Notes: a model not told the origin generated them from the sequence alone. Numbered from the stretch's first letter, positions 1 to 8,495 are shown. The stretch is DNA of 64,000 bases from Chryseomicrobium sp. FSL W7-1435 (GCF_038595005.1 NZ_CP151997.1:1302001-1366000), one strand, 5' to 3'. Numbers and translations: made by a program.

Positions 1-356
<356 letters not shown>

Positions 357-474
357 AAAAAAAATCAATGGAGTTCTATCCAGTTTTGAAAGAACAAATT
401 TTATTGAGAAAACACTTGTATTCGCAGGTGGGTTTGATATAATAAAGCTTGTCTTTCAACATATGAATAGCCAG

Positions 475-590
475 TCTAGTGACGATGGCGAAGAGGTCAC
501 ACCCGTTCCCATACCGAACACGGAAGTTAAGCTCTTCAGCGCCGATGGTAGTTGGGGGTCTCCCCCTGTGAGAGTAGGACGTCGCTAGGC
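475..590 (+). rRNA. 5S ribosomal RNA
   Basis: A complete 5S rRNA of about 116 nt. The conserved core reading GAAGAGGTCACACCCGTTCC and the loop around CCGAACACGGAAGTTAAGC are intact. The ends were placed by pairing TCTAGTGACG near the start with CGTCGCTAGG at the end, so they may be off by a base or two. tRNA-Val starts four bases after it, consistent with co-transcription. Confidence 0.96.
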
Positions 591-594
591 AAAT

Positions 595-670
595 GGAGGA
601 TTAGCTCAGCTGGGAGAGCACCTGCCTTACAAGCAGGGGGTCGGCGGTTCGATCCCGTCATCCTCCACCA
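595..670 (+). tRNA. tRNA-Val (TAC)
   Basis: 76-nt cloverleaf with acceptor GGAGGAT/ATCCTCC, anticodon loop CTTACAA (TAC), and encoded CCA. It is the first of twenty tRNAs after 5S, in the order of the B. subtilis trnB cluster. Confidence 0.97.
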
Positions 671-692
671 TTTTTTATCAAATCAACACCGT

Positions 693-768
<76 letters not shown>

Positions 769-776
769 CTTCAAGA

Positions 777-852
777 GAGCCATTAGCTCAGTTGGTAGAG
801 CATCTGACTTTTAATCAGAGGGTCGAAGGTTCGAGTCCTTCATGGCTCACCA
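777..852 (+). tRNA. tRNA-Lys (TTT)
   Basis: 76-nt cloverleaf with acceptor GAGCCAT/ATGGCTC, anticodon loop CTTTTAA (TTT), and encoded CCA. It reads the Lys AAA/AAG codons and would be a substrate for mnm5s2U-type wobble modification; a candidate MnmM gene lies at 21181-21747. Confidence 0.97.
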
Positions 853-865
853 TTTATATGAACAT

Positions 866-950
866 GCGGGTGTGGCGGAACTGGCAGACGCACTAGACTT
901 AGGATCTAGCGCCGCAAGGCGTGGGGGTTCGACTCCCTTCACCCGCACCA
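866..950 (+). tRNA. tRNA-Leu (TAG)
   Basis: 85-nt class II tRNA with acceptor GCGGGTG/CACCCGC, anticodon loop CTTAGGA (TAG), a long variable arm, and encoded CCA. Confidence 0.97.
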
Positions 951-974
951 TTTTCATATAGTATTTCTTGCCAC

Positions 975-1049
975 GCGGAAGTAGTTCAGTGGTAGAACAC
1001 CACCTTGCCAAGGTGGGGGTCGCGAGTTCGAACCTCGTCTTCCGCTCCA
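975..1049 (+). tRNA. tRNA-Gly (GCC)
   Basis: 75-nt cloverleaf with acceptor GCGGAAG/CTTCCGC, anticodon GCC in the loop TTGCCAA, discriminator T and encoded CCA. Confidence 0.97.
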
Positions 1050-1074
1050 TTATTTTTTTGCCCAAATCACCCTT

Positions 1075-1163
1075 GCCGGGGTGGCGGAACTGGCAGACGC
1101 ACAGGACTTAAAATCCTGCGGTAGGTGACTACCGTACCGGTTCGATTCCGGTCCTCGGCACCA
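1075..1163 (+). tRNA. tRNA-Leu (TAA)
   Basis: 89-nt class II tRNA with acceptor GCCGGGG/CCTCGGC (one G-T pair), anticodon TAA in the loop CTTAAAA, a long variable arm, and encoded CCA. Confidence 0.97.
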
Positions 1164-1173
1164 CTTATACTAT

Positions 1174-1250
1174 GCGCCCGTAGCTCAATTGGATAGAGTA
1201 CTTGACTACGAATCAAGCGGTTAGAGGTTCGAGTCCTCTCGGGCGCGCCA
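1174..1250 (+). tRNA. tRNA-Arg (ACG)
   Basis: 77-nt cloverleaf with acceptor GCGCCCG/CGGGCGC, anticodon ACG (A34 expected to become inosine), discriminator G and encoded CCA. Confidence 0.97.
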
Positions 1251-1255
1251 TAATA

Positions 1256-1332
1256 CGAGAAGTAGCTCAGCTTGGTAGAGCACTTGGTTTGGGACCAAGG
1301 GGTCGCAGGTTCGAATCCTGTCTTCTCGACCA
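1256..1332 (+). tRNA. tRNA-Pro (TGG)
   Basis: 77-nt cloverleaf with acceptor CGAGAAG/CTTCTCG, anticodon TGG in the loop TTTGGGA, and encoded CCA. Confidence 0.97.
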
Positions 1333-1344
1333 TTTACCCTTTAA

Positions 1345-1420
1345 GGGGCCTTAGCTCAGCTGGGAGAGCGCCTGCCTTGCACGCAGGAGGTCAGCGGTTC
1401 GATCCCGCTAGGCTCCACCA
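1345..1420 (+). tRNA. tRNA-Ala (TGC)
   Basis: 76-nt cloverleaf with acceptor GGGGCCT/AGGCTCC (one G-T pair), anticodon TGC in the loop CTTGCAC, and encoded CCA. Confidence 0.97.
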
Positions 1421-1440
1421 ATTTCATTTATACTTATCAT

Positions 1441-1514
1441 GGCGGCCTAGCTCAGCTGGCTAGAGCGTACGGTTCATACCCGTGAGGTCGGGGGTTCGAT
1501 CCCCTCGGCCGCCA
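1441..1514 (+). tRNA. tRNA-Met (CAT), elongator
   Basis: Cloverleaf with acceptor GGCGGCC/GGCCGCC and anticodon loop TTCATAC (CAT). The first acceptor pair is G-C, so it is not the initiator. The next bases are TCT rather than CCA, so CCA must be added after transcription. The position matches the elongator Met of the trnB order. Confidence 0.93.
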
Positions 1515-1520
1515 TCTTAA

Positions 1521-1597
1521 GGACCTTTAGCTCAGTTGGTTAGAGCAGACGGCTCATAACCGTCCGGTCGCAGGTTCGAGTCCTGCAAGGTCCACCA
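1521..1597 (+). tRNA. tRNA-Ile (CAT), probable lysidine-type
   Basis: 77-nt cloverleaf with acceptor GGACCTT/AAGGTCC, anticodon CAT, and encoded CCA. By anticodon alone it would read Met. Its place directly after the elongator Met, and its body, match the tRNA-Ile2 of the B. subtilis trnB cluster, whose C34 is changed to lysidine by TilS to read ATA. The Ile identity is inferred from that match. Confidence 0.88.
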
Positions 1598-1615
1598 GTA
1601 TAGTCTTATAACAGC

Positions 1616-1708
1616 GGAGGTATACCCAAGTTCGGCTGAAGGGATCGGTCTTGAAAACCGACAGGCGGGTTAAACCGCGCGGGGGTTCGAATCCCTCTAC
1701 CTCCTCCA
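1616..1708 (+). tRNA. tRNA-Ser (TGA)
   Basis: 93-nt class II tRNA with acceptor GGAGGTA/TACCTCC, anticodon TGA in the loop CTTGAAA, a long variable arm, discriminator T and encoded CCA. Confidence 0.97.
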
Positions 1709-1736
1709 TTTTTATCTAAGAACTTAATAGTATTGT

Positions 1737-1814
<78 letters not shown>

Positions 1815-1816
1815 AA

Positions 1817-1892
1817 GGTCCCGTGGTGTAGCGGTTAACATGCCTGCCTGTCACGCAGGAGATCGCGGGTTCGATTCCCGTCGGGACCGCCA
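1817..1892 (+). tRNA. tRNA-Asp (GTC)
   Basis: 76-nt cloverleaf with acceptor GGTCCCG/CGGGACC, anticodon GTC, discriminator G and encoded CCA. Only three bases separate it from the initiator tRNA. Confidence 0.97.
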
Positions 1893-1914
1893 TTTTTTTG
1901 AAAAATACATAATC

Positions 1915-1990
1915 GGCTCAGTAGCTCAGTTGGTAGAGCAAAGGACTGAAAATCCTTGTGTCGGCGGTTCGATTCCGTCCTGAGCCACCA
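1915..1990 (+). tRNA. tRNA-Phe (GAA)
   Basis: 76-nt cloverleaf with acceptor GGCTCAG/CTGAGCC, anticodon GAA in the loop CTGAAAA, and encoded CCA. In B. subtilis trnB a tRNA-His follows here; it is absent in this window. Confidence 0.97.
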
Positions 1991-1993
1991 TTT

Positions 1994-2067
1994 GCGGGTG
2001 TAGTTTAGTGGTAAAACCCCAGCCTTCCAAGCTGGTGATGAGGGTTCGATTCCCTTCACCCGCTCCA
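1994..2067 (+). tRNA. tRNA-Gly (TCC)
   Basis: 74-nt cloverleaf with acceptor GCGGGTG/CACCCGC, anticodon TCC in the loop CTTCCAA, discriminator T and encoded CCA. Confidence 0.97.
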
Positions 2068-2070
2068 AAT

Positions 2071-2147
<77 letters not shown>

Positions 2148-2152
2148 TGTAT

Positions 2153-2228
2153 TCCGAAGTAGCTCAGTTGGTAGAGCATCCGGCTGTTAACCGGCAGGTC
2201 GCAGGTTCGAGTCCTGCCTTCGGAGCCA
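2153..2228 (+). tRNA. tRNA-Asn (GTT)
   Basis: 76-nt cloverleaf with acceptor TCCGAAG/CTTCGGA, anticodon GTT in the loop CTGTTAA, discriminator G and encoded CCA. Confidence 0.97.
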
Positions 2229-2233
2229 TTGAT

Positions 2234-2324
2234 GGGGAAGTACTCAAGTGGCTGAAGAGGCGCCCCTGCTAAGGGTGTAGGTCGGGCAACCGGCGCGAGG
2301 GTTCAAATCCCTCCTTCTCCGCCA
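2234..2324 (+). tRNA. tRNA-Ser (GCT)
   Basis: 91-nt class II tRNA with acceptor GGGGAAG/CTTCTCC (one G-T pair), anticodon GCT in the loop CTGCTAA, a long variable arm, discriminator G and encoded CCA. Confidence 0.96.
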
Positions 2325-2333
2325 TCATGCATT

Positions 2334-2405
2334 GGCCCCTTGGTCAAGCGGTTAAGACACCGCCCTTTCACGGCGGTAACACGGGTTCGAATCCCGTAGG
2401 GGTCA
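2334..2405 (+). tRNA. tRNA-Glu (TTC)
   Basis: About 72 nt with acceptor GGCCCCT/AGGGGTC, anticodon TTC in the loop CTTTCAC, and no encoded CCA (TCG follows). It is the last tRNA of the cluster and is followed by a terminator. Confidence 0.95.
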
Positions 2406-2413
2406 TCGCAAAA

Positions 2414-2450
2414 AGCACGTTCTTCTAATTTGAAGAACGTGCTTTCTTTA
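2414..2450 (+). terminator. Terminator of the rRNA/tRNA operon
   Basis: A 12-bp stem (AGCACGTTCTTC with GAAGAACGTGCT) is followed by TTCTTTA. It sits nine bases after tRNA-Glu and ends the run from 23S through the tRNAs. Between this point and the repeat at 2583, I see nothing beyond A/T-rich spacer. Confidence 0.85.
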
Positions 2451-2582
2451 TGTTCTAAAATAGTTTGAACTTGTTTAGCTCGAGTATATAGAGAAGTAAG
2501 AGTTTTGAAATTATAATATCGCTCGAATGAGTAGGGGAGTTAGAAATAAGATTGCTGCTGGACAGAACTTGAACTTAAAAAA

Positions 2583-2796
2583 TAGAGGCTGGGACAAATA
2601 AAGCAATAGTAAGAAAGTTGAGTGGAGTGTAGGAGCTGACTCCAGTGGGATTAAAAGTCGCAACTCAATTTCAACGAACAGCAAAATAGTGGCGCCAACG
2701 GAACGTAGCCCCGAATCGGAGTTCAACATACAAAAATCAGCCAGTTCTCTAGATTTTATTCTAGAGAACTGGCTGATTTAATTTTGTCCCAACTTC
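2583..2796 (+). repeat. Dispersed composite repeat, copy 1 (no internal module)
   Basis: A non-coding element of about 214 nt. It opens with GAGGCTGGGACAAAT and closes with ATTTTGTCCCAAC, so the ends are inverted repeats (TGGGACAAA at 2590-2598, TTTGTCCCA at 2783-2791). Inside are the block GTTGAGTGGAGTGTAGG, the hairpin-like GGAGCTGACTCC, and a 19-bp stem at 2734-2779. The same blocks in the same order recur at 10776-11127, where a further 126 nt is present. The small open frame on the minus strand here is repeat sequence and I do not call it a gene. The element fills most of the 417-nt gap between tRNA-Glu and amt. Confidence 0.85.
2734..2789 (-). terminator. Terminator for amt (within repeat copy 1)
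   Basis: A perfect 19-bp stem, AAATCAGCCAGTTCTCTAG (2734-2752) with its complement at 2761-2779. It is flanked by A-rich sequence on the left and ATTTTG on the right, so it can work in both directions. It lies about 45 nt after the amt stop and is the terminal hairpin of the dispersed repeat. Confidence 0.8.
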
Positions 2797-2822
2797 TATT
2801 AATAATTTGTTTCATATCCTAT

Positions 2823-4097
2823 CTAATTGTAAGTTTTGCCGAGCTCTGTTAATCGCTGAGCAAATGGCTCGCTTCGATCGAATGCAGCGCCGTACGTATC
2901 ACGAACTTCATACGCACTAGTTCCATGTTCCACATAATCTAGGCCTGTCACTTCATCTTCCTCACTCACACGAATGCCAATGATAGCTTTAGTGGCGAAG
3001 ACAACAATTCCAGTTGTCACAGCTACCCATGCGATTACAGCTAGAACACCAAGCACTTGGATTCCTAGAAGTGTAAAACTACCGCTAGTTAATACACCTG
3101 AAGCTGAGTCGAATAGACCAACGGCTAAAGTTCCCCACACCCCAATGATTCCATGAACTGTGATTGCGCCGACTGGATCATCAATTCGAAGTTTTGCATC
3201 CAACAGTCGAATGCCTTCCGTCATGACTACACCAGCAATAAATCCTATTAGTATAGCGGATGGTAGGGAAACGTTAGCTGCACCGGCTGTGATGGCTACT
3301 AAACCGCTAAGAGCACCATTTAGAGTTAGTGAAGCGTCAATTTGTCCATACCGTAACTTAGTGTATAGCGCTGTTGATACAACACCTGCTGATGCTGCTA
3401 ATAAAGTATTTGTAATAATAGATGGTACTGTTTCAGGATCTGCGGCCAAAGTGCTTGCTCCGTTAAAACCGAACCAGCCTAACCAAAGAATAAATACGCC
3501 CAATGCACCTAATGGAATACTATGACCTGGGATAACATTGATTTTTTTACCTGAATATTTTCCTAAGCGTGGTCCTAATACAGCAGCTGCAACTAATGCT
3601 CCGACAGCACCAGTCAAGTGGACGACTGTAGAACCTGCAAAATCAATGAAGCCGAGTTGCGATAACCAACCGCCTGACCAGATCCAGTGACCGACAACCG
3701 GATAAATTATTGTTACCATGGCAATTGTTAAGACAAAGTATGCCGATAACTTCATGCGTTCTGCAACAGCACCTGAAATGATGGTAGCAGAAGTAGCAGC
3801 AAATACTGCTTGAAATACGAAAAATGCAATATCATCTACACCATTCAAGGCAAATCCTGATGTTCCGATAATGCCATTAAATGAAGTTCCGAACATAAAC
3901 GCATAACCCACTATGAAATAGAGGAGGGAAGCGATAGAAACAGTAATGAAGTTTTTCATTAAAATATTGACCGTATTTTTAGAACGAGTAAAGCCAGATT
4001 CAACCATCGCAAATCCTGCATGCATAAAGAATACTAAAATCGTGCCGAGCATAATCCACAACATATTAATAGATGATTGCAAAAGTTCGTTTGTCAT
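2823..4097 (-). CDS. amt: Ammonium transporter (Amt/NrgA family)
   Basis: Ammonium/ammonia channel of the inner membrane, 424 residues, full length for the family. The hydrophobic segments expected for eleven membrane helices are visible. The pore twin histidines are H160 (VVHLTG) and H315 (ITVHGII), and the segment DIAFFVFQAVFAATSAT matches the family signature. The ATG at 4095-4097 follows AAGGAGG, which overlaps the end of the PII gene. The PII gene lies directly upstream on the same strand with a 12-base gap, so channel and regulator are co-expressed. Amt gates are classically blocked by PII when nitrogen is plentiful. The order is PII first, whereas B. subtilis has nrgA first. Confidence 0.96.
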   Translation of the reverse strand: MTNELLQSSINMLWIMLGTILVFFMHAGFAMVESGFTRSKNTVNILMKNFITVSIASLLYFIVGYAFMFGTSFNGIIGTSGFALNGVDDIAFFVFQAVFAATSATIISGAVAERMKLSAYFVLTIAMVTIIYPVVGHWIWSGGWLSQLGFIDFAGSTVVHLTGAVGALVAAAVLGPRLGKYSGKKINVIPGHSIPLGALGVFILWLGWFGFNGASTLAADPETVPSIITNTLLAASAGVVSTALYTKLRYGQIDASLTLNGALSGLVAITAGAANVSLPSAILIGFIAGVVMTEGIRLLDAKLRIDDPVGAITVHGIIGVWGTLAVGLFDSASGVLTSGSFTLLGIQVLGVLAVIAWVAVTTGIVVFATKAIIGIRVSEEDEVTGLDYVEHGTSAYEVRDTYGAAFDRSEPFAQRLTELGKTYN

Positions 4098-4109
4098 TTC
4101 ATTTCCTCC

Positions 4110-4451
4110 TTAGTGGACTGCTACAGCGCCCTTCTCTTTTGTACGAATACGAATGGCTTCTTCAACTGGATAAACAAAGATTTTACCATCCCCTACTTTA
4201 CCTGTAGAAGCGTACTTCACAATGAGATCAGTTAATGCTGCTACCTCTGAATCATCAACGACCATCTCTAGCTTCAATTTCGTATGAAATTCCATTTCAT
4301 ATTTATTGCCTCGAAATAATCCCGTACGTCCTTCTTGATTCCCAATTCCAGCTACTTCACTTACGCTAAAGCCGTCGATTCCGTGTTGCGCCAATGCTTG
4401 ACGAATTTGAGGGAATACACCTGGACGAACAATTGCTTCTATCTTTTTCAT
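4110..4451 (-). CDS. glnK: PII nitrogen-regulatory protein (GlnB/GlnK/NrgB)
   Basis: A trimeric PII signal protein, 113 residues. It senses 2-oxoglutarate and ATP/ADP and, next to an amt gene, normally docks on the channel to control ammonium uptake. The N-terminal MKKIEAIVRPG, the T-loop region GRTGLFRGNKYEMEFHTK and the C-terminal signature GKVGDGKIFVYPVEEAIRIR are all present. The ATG at 4449-4451 is preceded by GGAGG. A TnrA/GlnR-type box lies about 80 bases upstream. The glnK rather than glnB label is chosen from the amt linkage only. Confidence 0.93.
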   Translation of the reverse strand: MKKIEAIVRPGVFPQIRQALAQHGIDGFSVSEVAGIGNQEGRTGLFRGNKYEMEFHTKLKLEMVVDDSEVAALTDLIVKYASTGKVGDGKIFVYPVEEAIRIRTKEKGAVAVH

Positions 4452-4528
4452 ACTTGCACCTCCAATGTTAGAATATATAACATCATAATCCGTATTTTCA
4501 GAAAAATCAACATTTATTTTTATTTAAA

Positions 4529-4545
4529 TGTAAGAAAAGCTTACA
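4529..4545 (-). promoter_or_regulatory. TnrA/GlnR-type box upstream of PII-amt
   Basis: Read on the minus strand, TGTAAGCTTTTCTTACA matches the published Bacillus TnrA/GlnR consensus (TGTNANATTTTNTNACA) at every fixed base except position 7. It lies in the divergent region between the PII gene and menF, about 80-95 bases before the PII start. A minus-strand TATGAT (4482-4487) could be the -10. The regulator itself is not in the window. Confidence 0.65.
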
Positions 4546-4649
4546 TTATAGAAATTAAGACTTCGAATCGAAGTGTAAAGTGTGCGAGGATTTAAGGAAA
4601 AGAGTAGAATGAATATAGTGTGAAGTGTAAAGTCACGGAGGTTAAGACA

Positions 4650-6011
4650 ATGTCAAAACAACTACGTTCCACTTCTGGAACAAAGTATTTTTATACAGAG
4701 ACAATTGAGTGCGAGGGTGTATCACCAATTGCATTTTTTGAAGCGGGGGACCGACTATACCGAGGTCAGCGCTTCTTTTGGCAAAATCGCGAAAAAACGC
4801 ATACGATTGTTGGGATTGGTCATGAAATAGTGATCAAAGCACAAGGTGAGGACCGAATTACCACTGTTCAAAATAAATGGAATCGCCTAAAAAAATTAGT
4901 AGTAAAAGAAAGACTTGATCAAGCGCCTCTACTGTTTGGAGGATTTTCATTTGACTCCAAACATTCTTTAAGTGAAGAGTGGCGTGCTTTTTCTGGTGCT
5001 TTTTTTGTAGTGCCTCAATTTCAACTTGAAATTAAGAATGAATCCATTAAATTATCGATTAACTGCTTAACCGAACGTTTAGACCAGTCTGCTCGTTTTG
5101 AGGAATTGCGCAAAGAGAGAGACCGCTTATTGCATGTAGCTCAAGTTCAAGAGCGTCCTTTATTTGAAAAGGCGATAGTAACTGAGAAGACAGAACGAAA
5201 TGTACCTGAATATCTAGCAGCTGTGCGAGCAGTGAAAAAAGAGATTATGCGTGGAGAAGTAGATAAAGTAGTTATCTCAAGGTCGATAGAGTTAGATTTT
5301 GAAGAATCTACTTCTTCTGGTGCAGCTCTGTATTATGCACTACAAGAACAACCAGAAAGTTATATATTTGTGCTGGAGAACGGAGGCTCGACGTTTGTGG
5401 GAGCCACTCCTGAGCGTTTGATTCGCAAAGAACACGGCCGAATTTTCTCTGCAGGAGTTGCAGGTTCTGTAAGACGTGGAAAAGATGTCGGAGAAGACCA
5501 ACGACTTGGACAAGCTCTACTAGCAGATGAGAAAAATCTAGAAGAACATGATTTCGTCGTGTCTATGATTCAAAAAGTAATTGAACCACTGTGTACAGAA
5601 TTGCAAATCTCTACTCAACCAAAACTATTAAAAATTCGAGATATCCAACATCTCTTCACTCCAATCTCGGGGACAGCTAAAGAAACAGAAGATATGTTTG
5701 CTTTTGTTGAAGCTCTTCATCCAACCCCTGCACTAGGGGGAACTCCACGATTAAAAGCCGTTGAGTTGATTCGTGAGCTAGAGCAAATGGATAGAGGGTA
5801 CTATGCAGCACCTGTGGGGTTTGTTGATGCAGAGGACAATGGAGAGTTTGCTGTTGGTATCCGATCTGCCCTGTTGCGAGGTGGGAAAGCTCTTTTATAT
5901 GCTGGCGGCGGTATTGTTTCTGAATCAGAGCCTTTAGCAGAATTAGAAGAGACAAATGTTAAATTTCGTCCTATGCTACGAGTATTAGGGGGAAATCGTC
6001 ATGAGCTATAA
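4650..6011 (+). CDS. menF: Isochorismate synthase MenF
   Basis: Converts chorismate to isochorismate, the first committed step of menaquinone synthesis. The product is 453 residues and the C-terminal half is a chorismate-binding domain, with IRDIQHLFTPISG and HPTPALGGTPR visible. An in-frame GTG exists at 4620, but ATG 4650 is preferred because GGAGG sits 8 bases before it (CGGAGGTTAAGACAATG). It is the first gene of menF-D-H-B-E and overlaps menD by 11 bases. A 12-bp direct repeat GAAGTGTAAAGT (4570-4581 and 4622-4633) lies in the leader. Confidence 0.95.
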   Translation: MSKQLRSTSGTKYFYTETIECEGVSPIAFFEAGDRLYRGQRFFWQNREKTHTIVGIGHEIVIKAQGEDRITTVQNKWNRLKKLVVKERLDQAPLLFGGFSFDSKHSLSEEWRAFSGAFFVVPQFQLEIKNESIKLSINCLTERLDQSARFEELRKERDRLLHVAQVQERPLFEKAIVTEKTERNVPEYLAAVRAVKKEIMRGEVDKVVISRSIELDFEESTSSGAALYYALQEQPESYIFVLENGGSTFVGATPERLIRKEHGRIFSAGVAGSVRRGKDVGEDQRLGQALLADEKNLEEHDFVVSMIQKVIEPLCTELQISTQPKLLKIRDIQHLFTPISGTAKETEDMFAFVEALHPTPALGGTPRLKAVELIRELEQMDRGYYAAPVGFVDAEDNGEFAVGIRSALLRGGKALLYAGGGIVSESEPLAELEETNVKFRPMLRVLGGNRHEL

Positions 6012-7710
6012 ACAACGCCTAACTGATTATGTACGGTCATTGTTGTCAGGACTGAAAGATCATGGTGTGACAGATGTTGTTGTAAGTCCAGGGTCTCGTT
6101 CAACTCCCTTAGCTTATGGAGTCATCACGGATCCTGATTTTTCGGTGTCTATTCAAGTCGATGAACGCTCGGCAGGTTTTTATGCATTGGGTCTTGCGAA
6201 GGCATCAGAGAAACCTGTTGCGCTGTTATGTACATCTGGCTCCGCTGCAGCTAATTATTTTCCGGCAATTGTGGAAGCCTACTATGCGCGGGTTCCATTG
6301 ATTGTTATGACGGCGGATCGTCCACATGAATTAAGAGATGTAGGTGCACCGCAAACAATTGATCAAGTGAAATTATATGGGAATCATGTAAAATGGTCGT
6401 TCGATTACCCAGTTGTAGACACGTTTGAAGGAACAACTCCATTTGTCTATCAACAAACCGCTCGAGCGCTTTCTCAAGCACTTCAGTCACCTCAGGGGCC
6501 AGTACATTTAAACGTCCCTTTTCGAGAGCCGCTTCTTATTGATTTAGAACAAGTTCCTGTACCAAGAAATTCGAAAATGATTCGAACCTCCCAATCGGTC
6601 TTGGATACTCAAACGGCAACGGAACTCATTGCTAGTTTTGAACAGTCCCAGTCTGGCATTGTGATTGTTGGAGAGACAGCCCCTTCAAAAGTACAAAAGT
6701 TGACTGAGTTCCTAGTGAATTTAGGTTGGCCGGTATTGTGTGATCCATTATCAAATTTGCGTTCGACAAAAGATCAAAGACTACAACAGCTCATGGTAGA
6801 AAATTATGACGCTCTATTAAAAGATGAAACGAAGTACAAATTGTTAGCTCCAGATGTCGTGGTTCGAATTGGTCCTCAGCCCGTTTCTAAATTTTTAGGA
6901 CTTTTCTTAAAATCGGTGACACCAAACAACTATATTACATTTGATGAATCTGCTCGTTTCCGTGACCCACTCGGCTTGACTACGGATCTAATCGTGTCGA
7001 GCCTAGACGGCCTTTCTGAACTTACGCCAGAGGCTACCGACTCGCATAAGACCTTAAAGTTGTGGAGAGACAATAACAAGCAAGTACGCAAGTTGATTGA
7101 GGACTACCAACGAGAAGAATCGGACGAAGGTGCCTATGTTTCTACGATGTTACTAGCACTTCCTGAAGAAACATTGCTTTTTGCTAGTAGTAGTATGCCG
7201 ATTCGTGATCTAGATACGTTTCAACAAAGAGATGGAAAAGGGATTGTGGTGTTAGCAAATCGTGGCACCAATGGAATCGACGGTGTTCTGTCTACTGCCC
7301 TCGGTGCTCAAAAGGCCATGGCACGACCTATGTACCTACTGATTGGAGATCTAGCATTACTGCACGATTCCAACGGTCTTTTACTGAGTCGCTACCAAGA
7401 TGTTCAAGGCACAATCGTCGTGATGAACAATGATGGAGGAGGCATTTTCTCTTACTTGCCTCAAGCGGCTGTTGGCAATCATTTTGAAACACTCTTCGGA
7501 ACATCCTCAGGTCTGACTTTTGAAAAGTTAGCTGAAATGTACGAGATTGACTATACACAAGTATCCTCAAAAGAACAGATGGCTGAACTGATTCCTCAGG
7601 CAACGAAGGGTTTACGGATACTTGAAGTGAAGACAAATCGTCCTGAAAATACAGCAGCACATCGTCGGCTTTGGCAACGAGTCAAAGAGAGTTGGATTGA
7701 AAATGAATGA
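6001..7710 (+). CDS. menD: SEPHCHC synthase MenD
   Basis: Thiamine-diphosphate enzyme, 569 residues, that adds the succinic semialdehyde unit of 2-oxoglutarate to isochorismate to give SEPHCHC. N-terminal VVVSPGSRSTPLAYG and the C-terminal cofactor region VMNNDGGGIFSYLPQ are typical of MenD. The ATG at 6001 lies inside the end of menF (11-base overlap), so translation is probably coupled. The product length is normal for the family. Confidence 0.97.
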   Translation: MSYKQRLTDYVRSLLSGLKDHGVTDVVVSPGSRSTPLAYGVITDPDFSVSIQVDERSAGFYALGLAKASEKPVALLCTSGSAAANYFPAIVEAYYARVPLIVMTADRPHELRDVGAPQTIDQVKLYGNHVKWSFDYPVVDTFEGTTPFVYQQTARALSQALQSPQGPVHLNVPFREPLLIDLEQVPVPRNSKMIRTSQSVLDTQTATELIASFEQSQSGIVIVGETAPSKVQKLTEFLVNLGWPVLCDPLSNLRSTKDQRLQQLMVENYDALLKDETKYKLLAPDVVVRIGPQPVSKFLGLFLKSVTPNNYITFDESARFRDPLGLTTDLIVSSLDGLSELTPEATDSHKTLKLWRDNNKQVRKLIEDYQREESDEGAYVSTMLLALPEETLLFASSSMPIRDLDTFQQRDGKGIVVLANRGTNGIDGVLSTALGAQKAMARPMYLLIGDLALLHDSNGLLLSRYQDVQGTIVVMNNDGGGIFSYLPQAAVGNHFETLFGTSSGLTFEKLAEMYEIDYTQVSSKEQMAELIPQATKGLRILEVKTNRPENTAAHRRLWQRVKESWIENE

Positions 7711-8494
7711 GGACTATAGTTTTCAGCAATGGAATCCACAAGGTACGAAAAAACTCATTTTTCTCCACGGCTTTACTGGCTCAGAAAATTCCTTTCAGCA
7801 AGTAGCAGAAAACCTTTCAGAAGATTTTCATGTCATAGCTCCATTACTTCCTGGGCATGGCAGGGCGGATTATAAGATTCCTAGTTATTTCATGGAGGAT
7901 CAAGTGAACTGGTTAAGGGCTTTAATTGAAAGTATGGGGTTGCAAGAAGCAGCAATCGCAGGTTACTCGATGGGCGGCCGACTAGCTCTTGGATATGCCA
8001 TGAGGTATCCTGTAGAAAGCTTGATAGTAGTCAGTAGTTCACCAGGAATTGAAGACGAAGCTGAGAGACTACTGCGTGCACAAGCAGATCGAAAACTTGC
8101 TGACGACATTCGCACTAGGGGACTTGATTGGTTTGTTTCTTATTGGGAGTCGATCCCTTTATTTAAATCTCAACAAGCATTGCCTGATTCGGTAAAACAA
8201 ACTGTGAGAAATGAACGACTACAGCATGATGCACATCATCTTGCCCAAAGTTTAGAGCAATTCAGCACAGGAAACATGCCTAGTTACTGGAGCCGATTAA
8301 ATTCTTACACAAATCCTGTGACACTAATCGTAGGTGAATTAGACACAAAATTCGTTTCAATCGGCCAAAAGATGAAAATGCGCCTAGAAAATGTAGAACT
8401 TATTGAAGTACCAGCGGTTGGTCATGCGATACAAGTGGAAAATCCGAAAATGTTTGCTACAATAATAGAGGATGTACTTTTAAGGAGGCAATAA
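7703..8494 (+). CDS. menH: SHCHC synthase MenH
   Basis: Alpha/beta-hydrolase-fold lyase that removes pyruvate from SEPHCHC to give SHCHC. It is 263 residues from ATG 7703; a TTG at 7697 in the same frame is possible. The nucleophile motif [11 protein letters not shown], the acid in GELDTKF and the histidine in VGHAIQVE form the triad, and FLHGFTGS is the oxyanion loop. It overlaps the end of menD by 8 bases, and there is no strong ribosome site, so coupling is likely. It sits in the men operon between menD and menB, as in B. subtilis. Confidence 0.93.
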   Translation: MNEDYSFQQWNPQGTKKLIFLHGFTGSENSFQQVAENLSEDFHVIAPLLPGHGRADYKIPSYFMEDQVNWLRALIESMGLQEAAIAGYSMGGRLALGYAMRYPVESLIVVSSSPGIEDEAERLLRAQADRKLADDIRTRGLDWFVSYWESIPLFKSQQALPDSVKQTVRNERLQHDAHHLAQSLEQFSTGNMPSYWSRLNSYTNPVTLIVGELDTKFVSIGQKMKMRLENVELIEVPAVGHAIQVENPKMFATIIEDVLLRRQ

Positions 8495-8495
8495 C

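Noticed and set aside
1441-1597. Two elongator Met tRNAs in a row
   Set aside because: The second CAT tRNA matches the body and position of lysidine-type tRNA-Ile2 in the trnB order.
2511-2729. 72-codon open frame on the minus strand
   Set aside because: It covers spacer and the composite repeat, has no ribosome site, and its sequence recurs as non-coding repeat at 10.8 kb.
2583-2796. Insertion sequence
   Set aside because: The ends form short inverted repeats, but there is no transposase frame; it is listed as a non-coding repeat.
4620-4649. Longer MenF from GTG 4620
   Set aside because: GGAGG is 8 bases before ATG 4650, whereas the GTG has no ribosome site.
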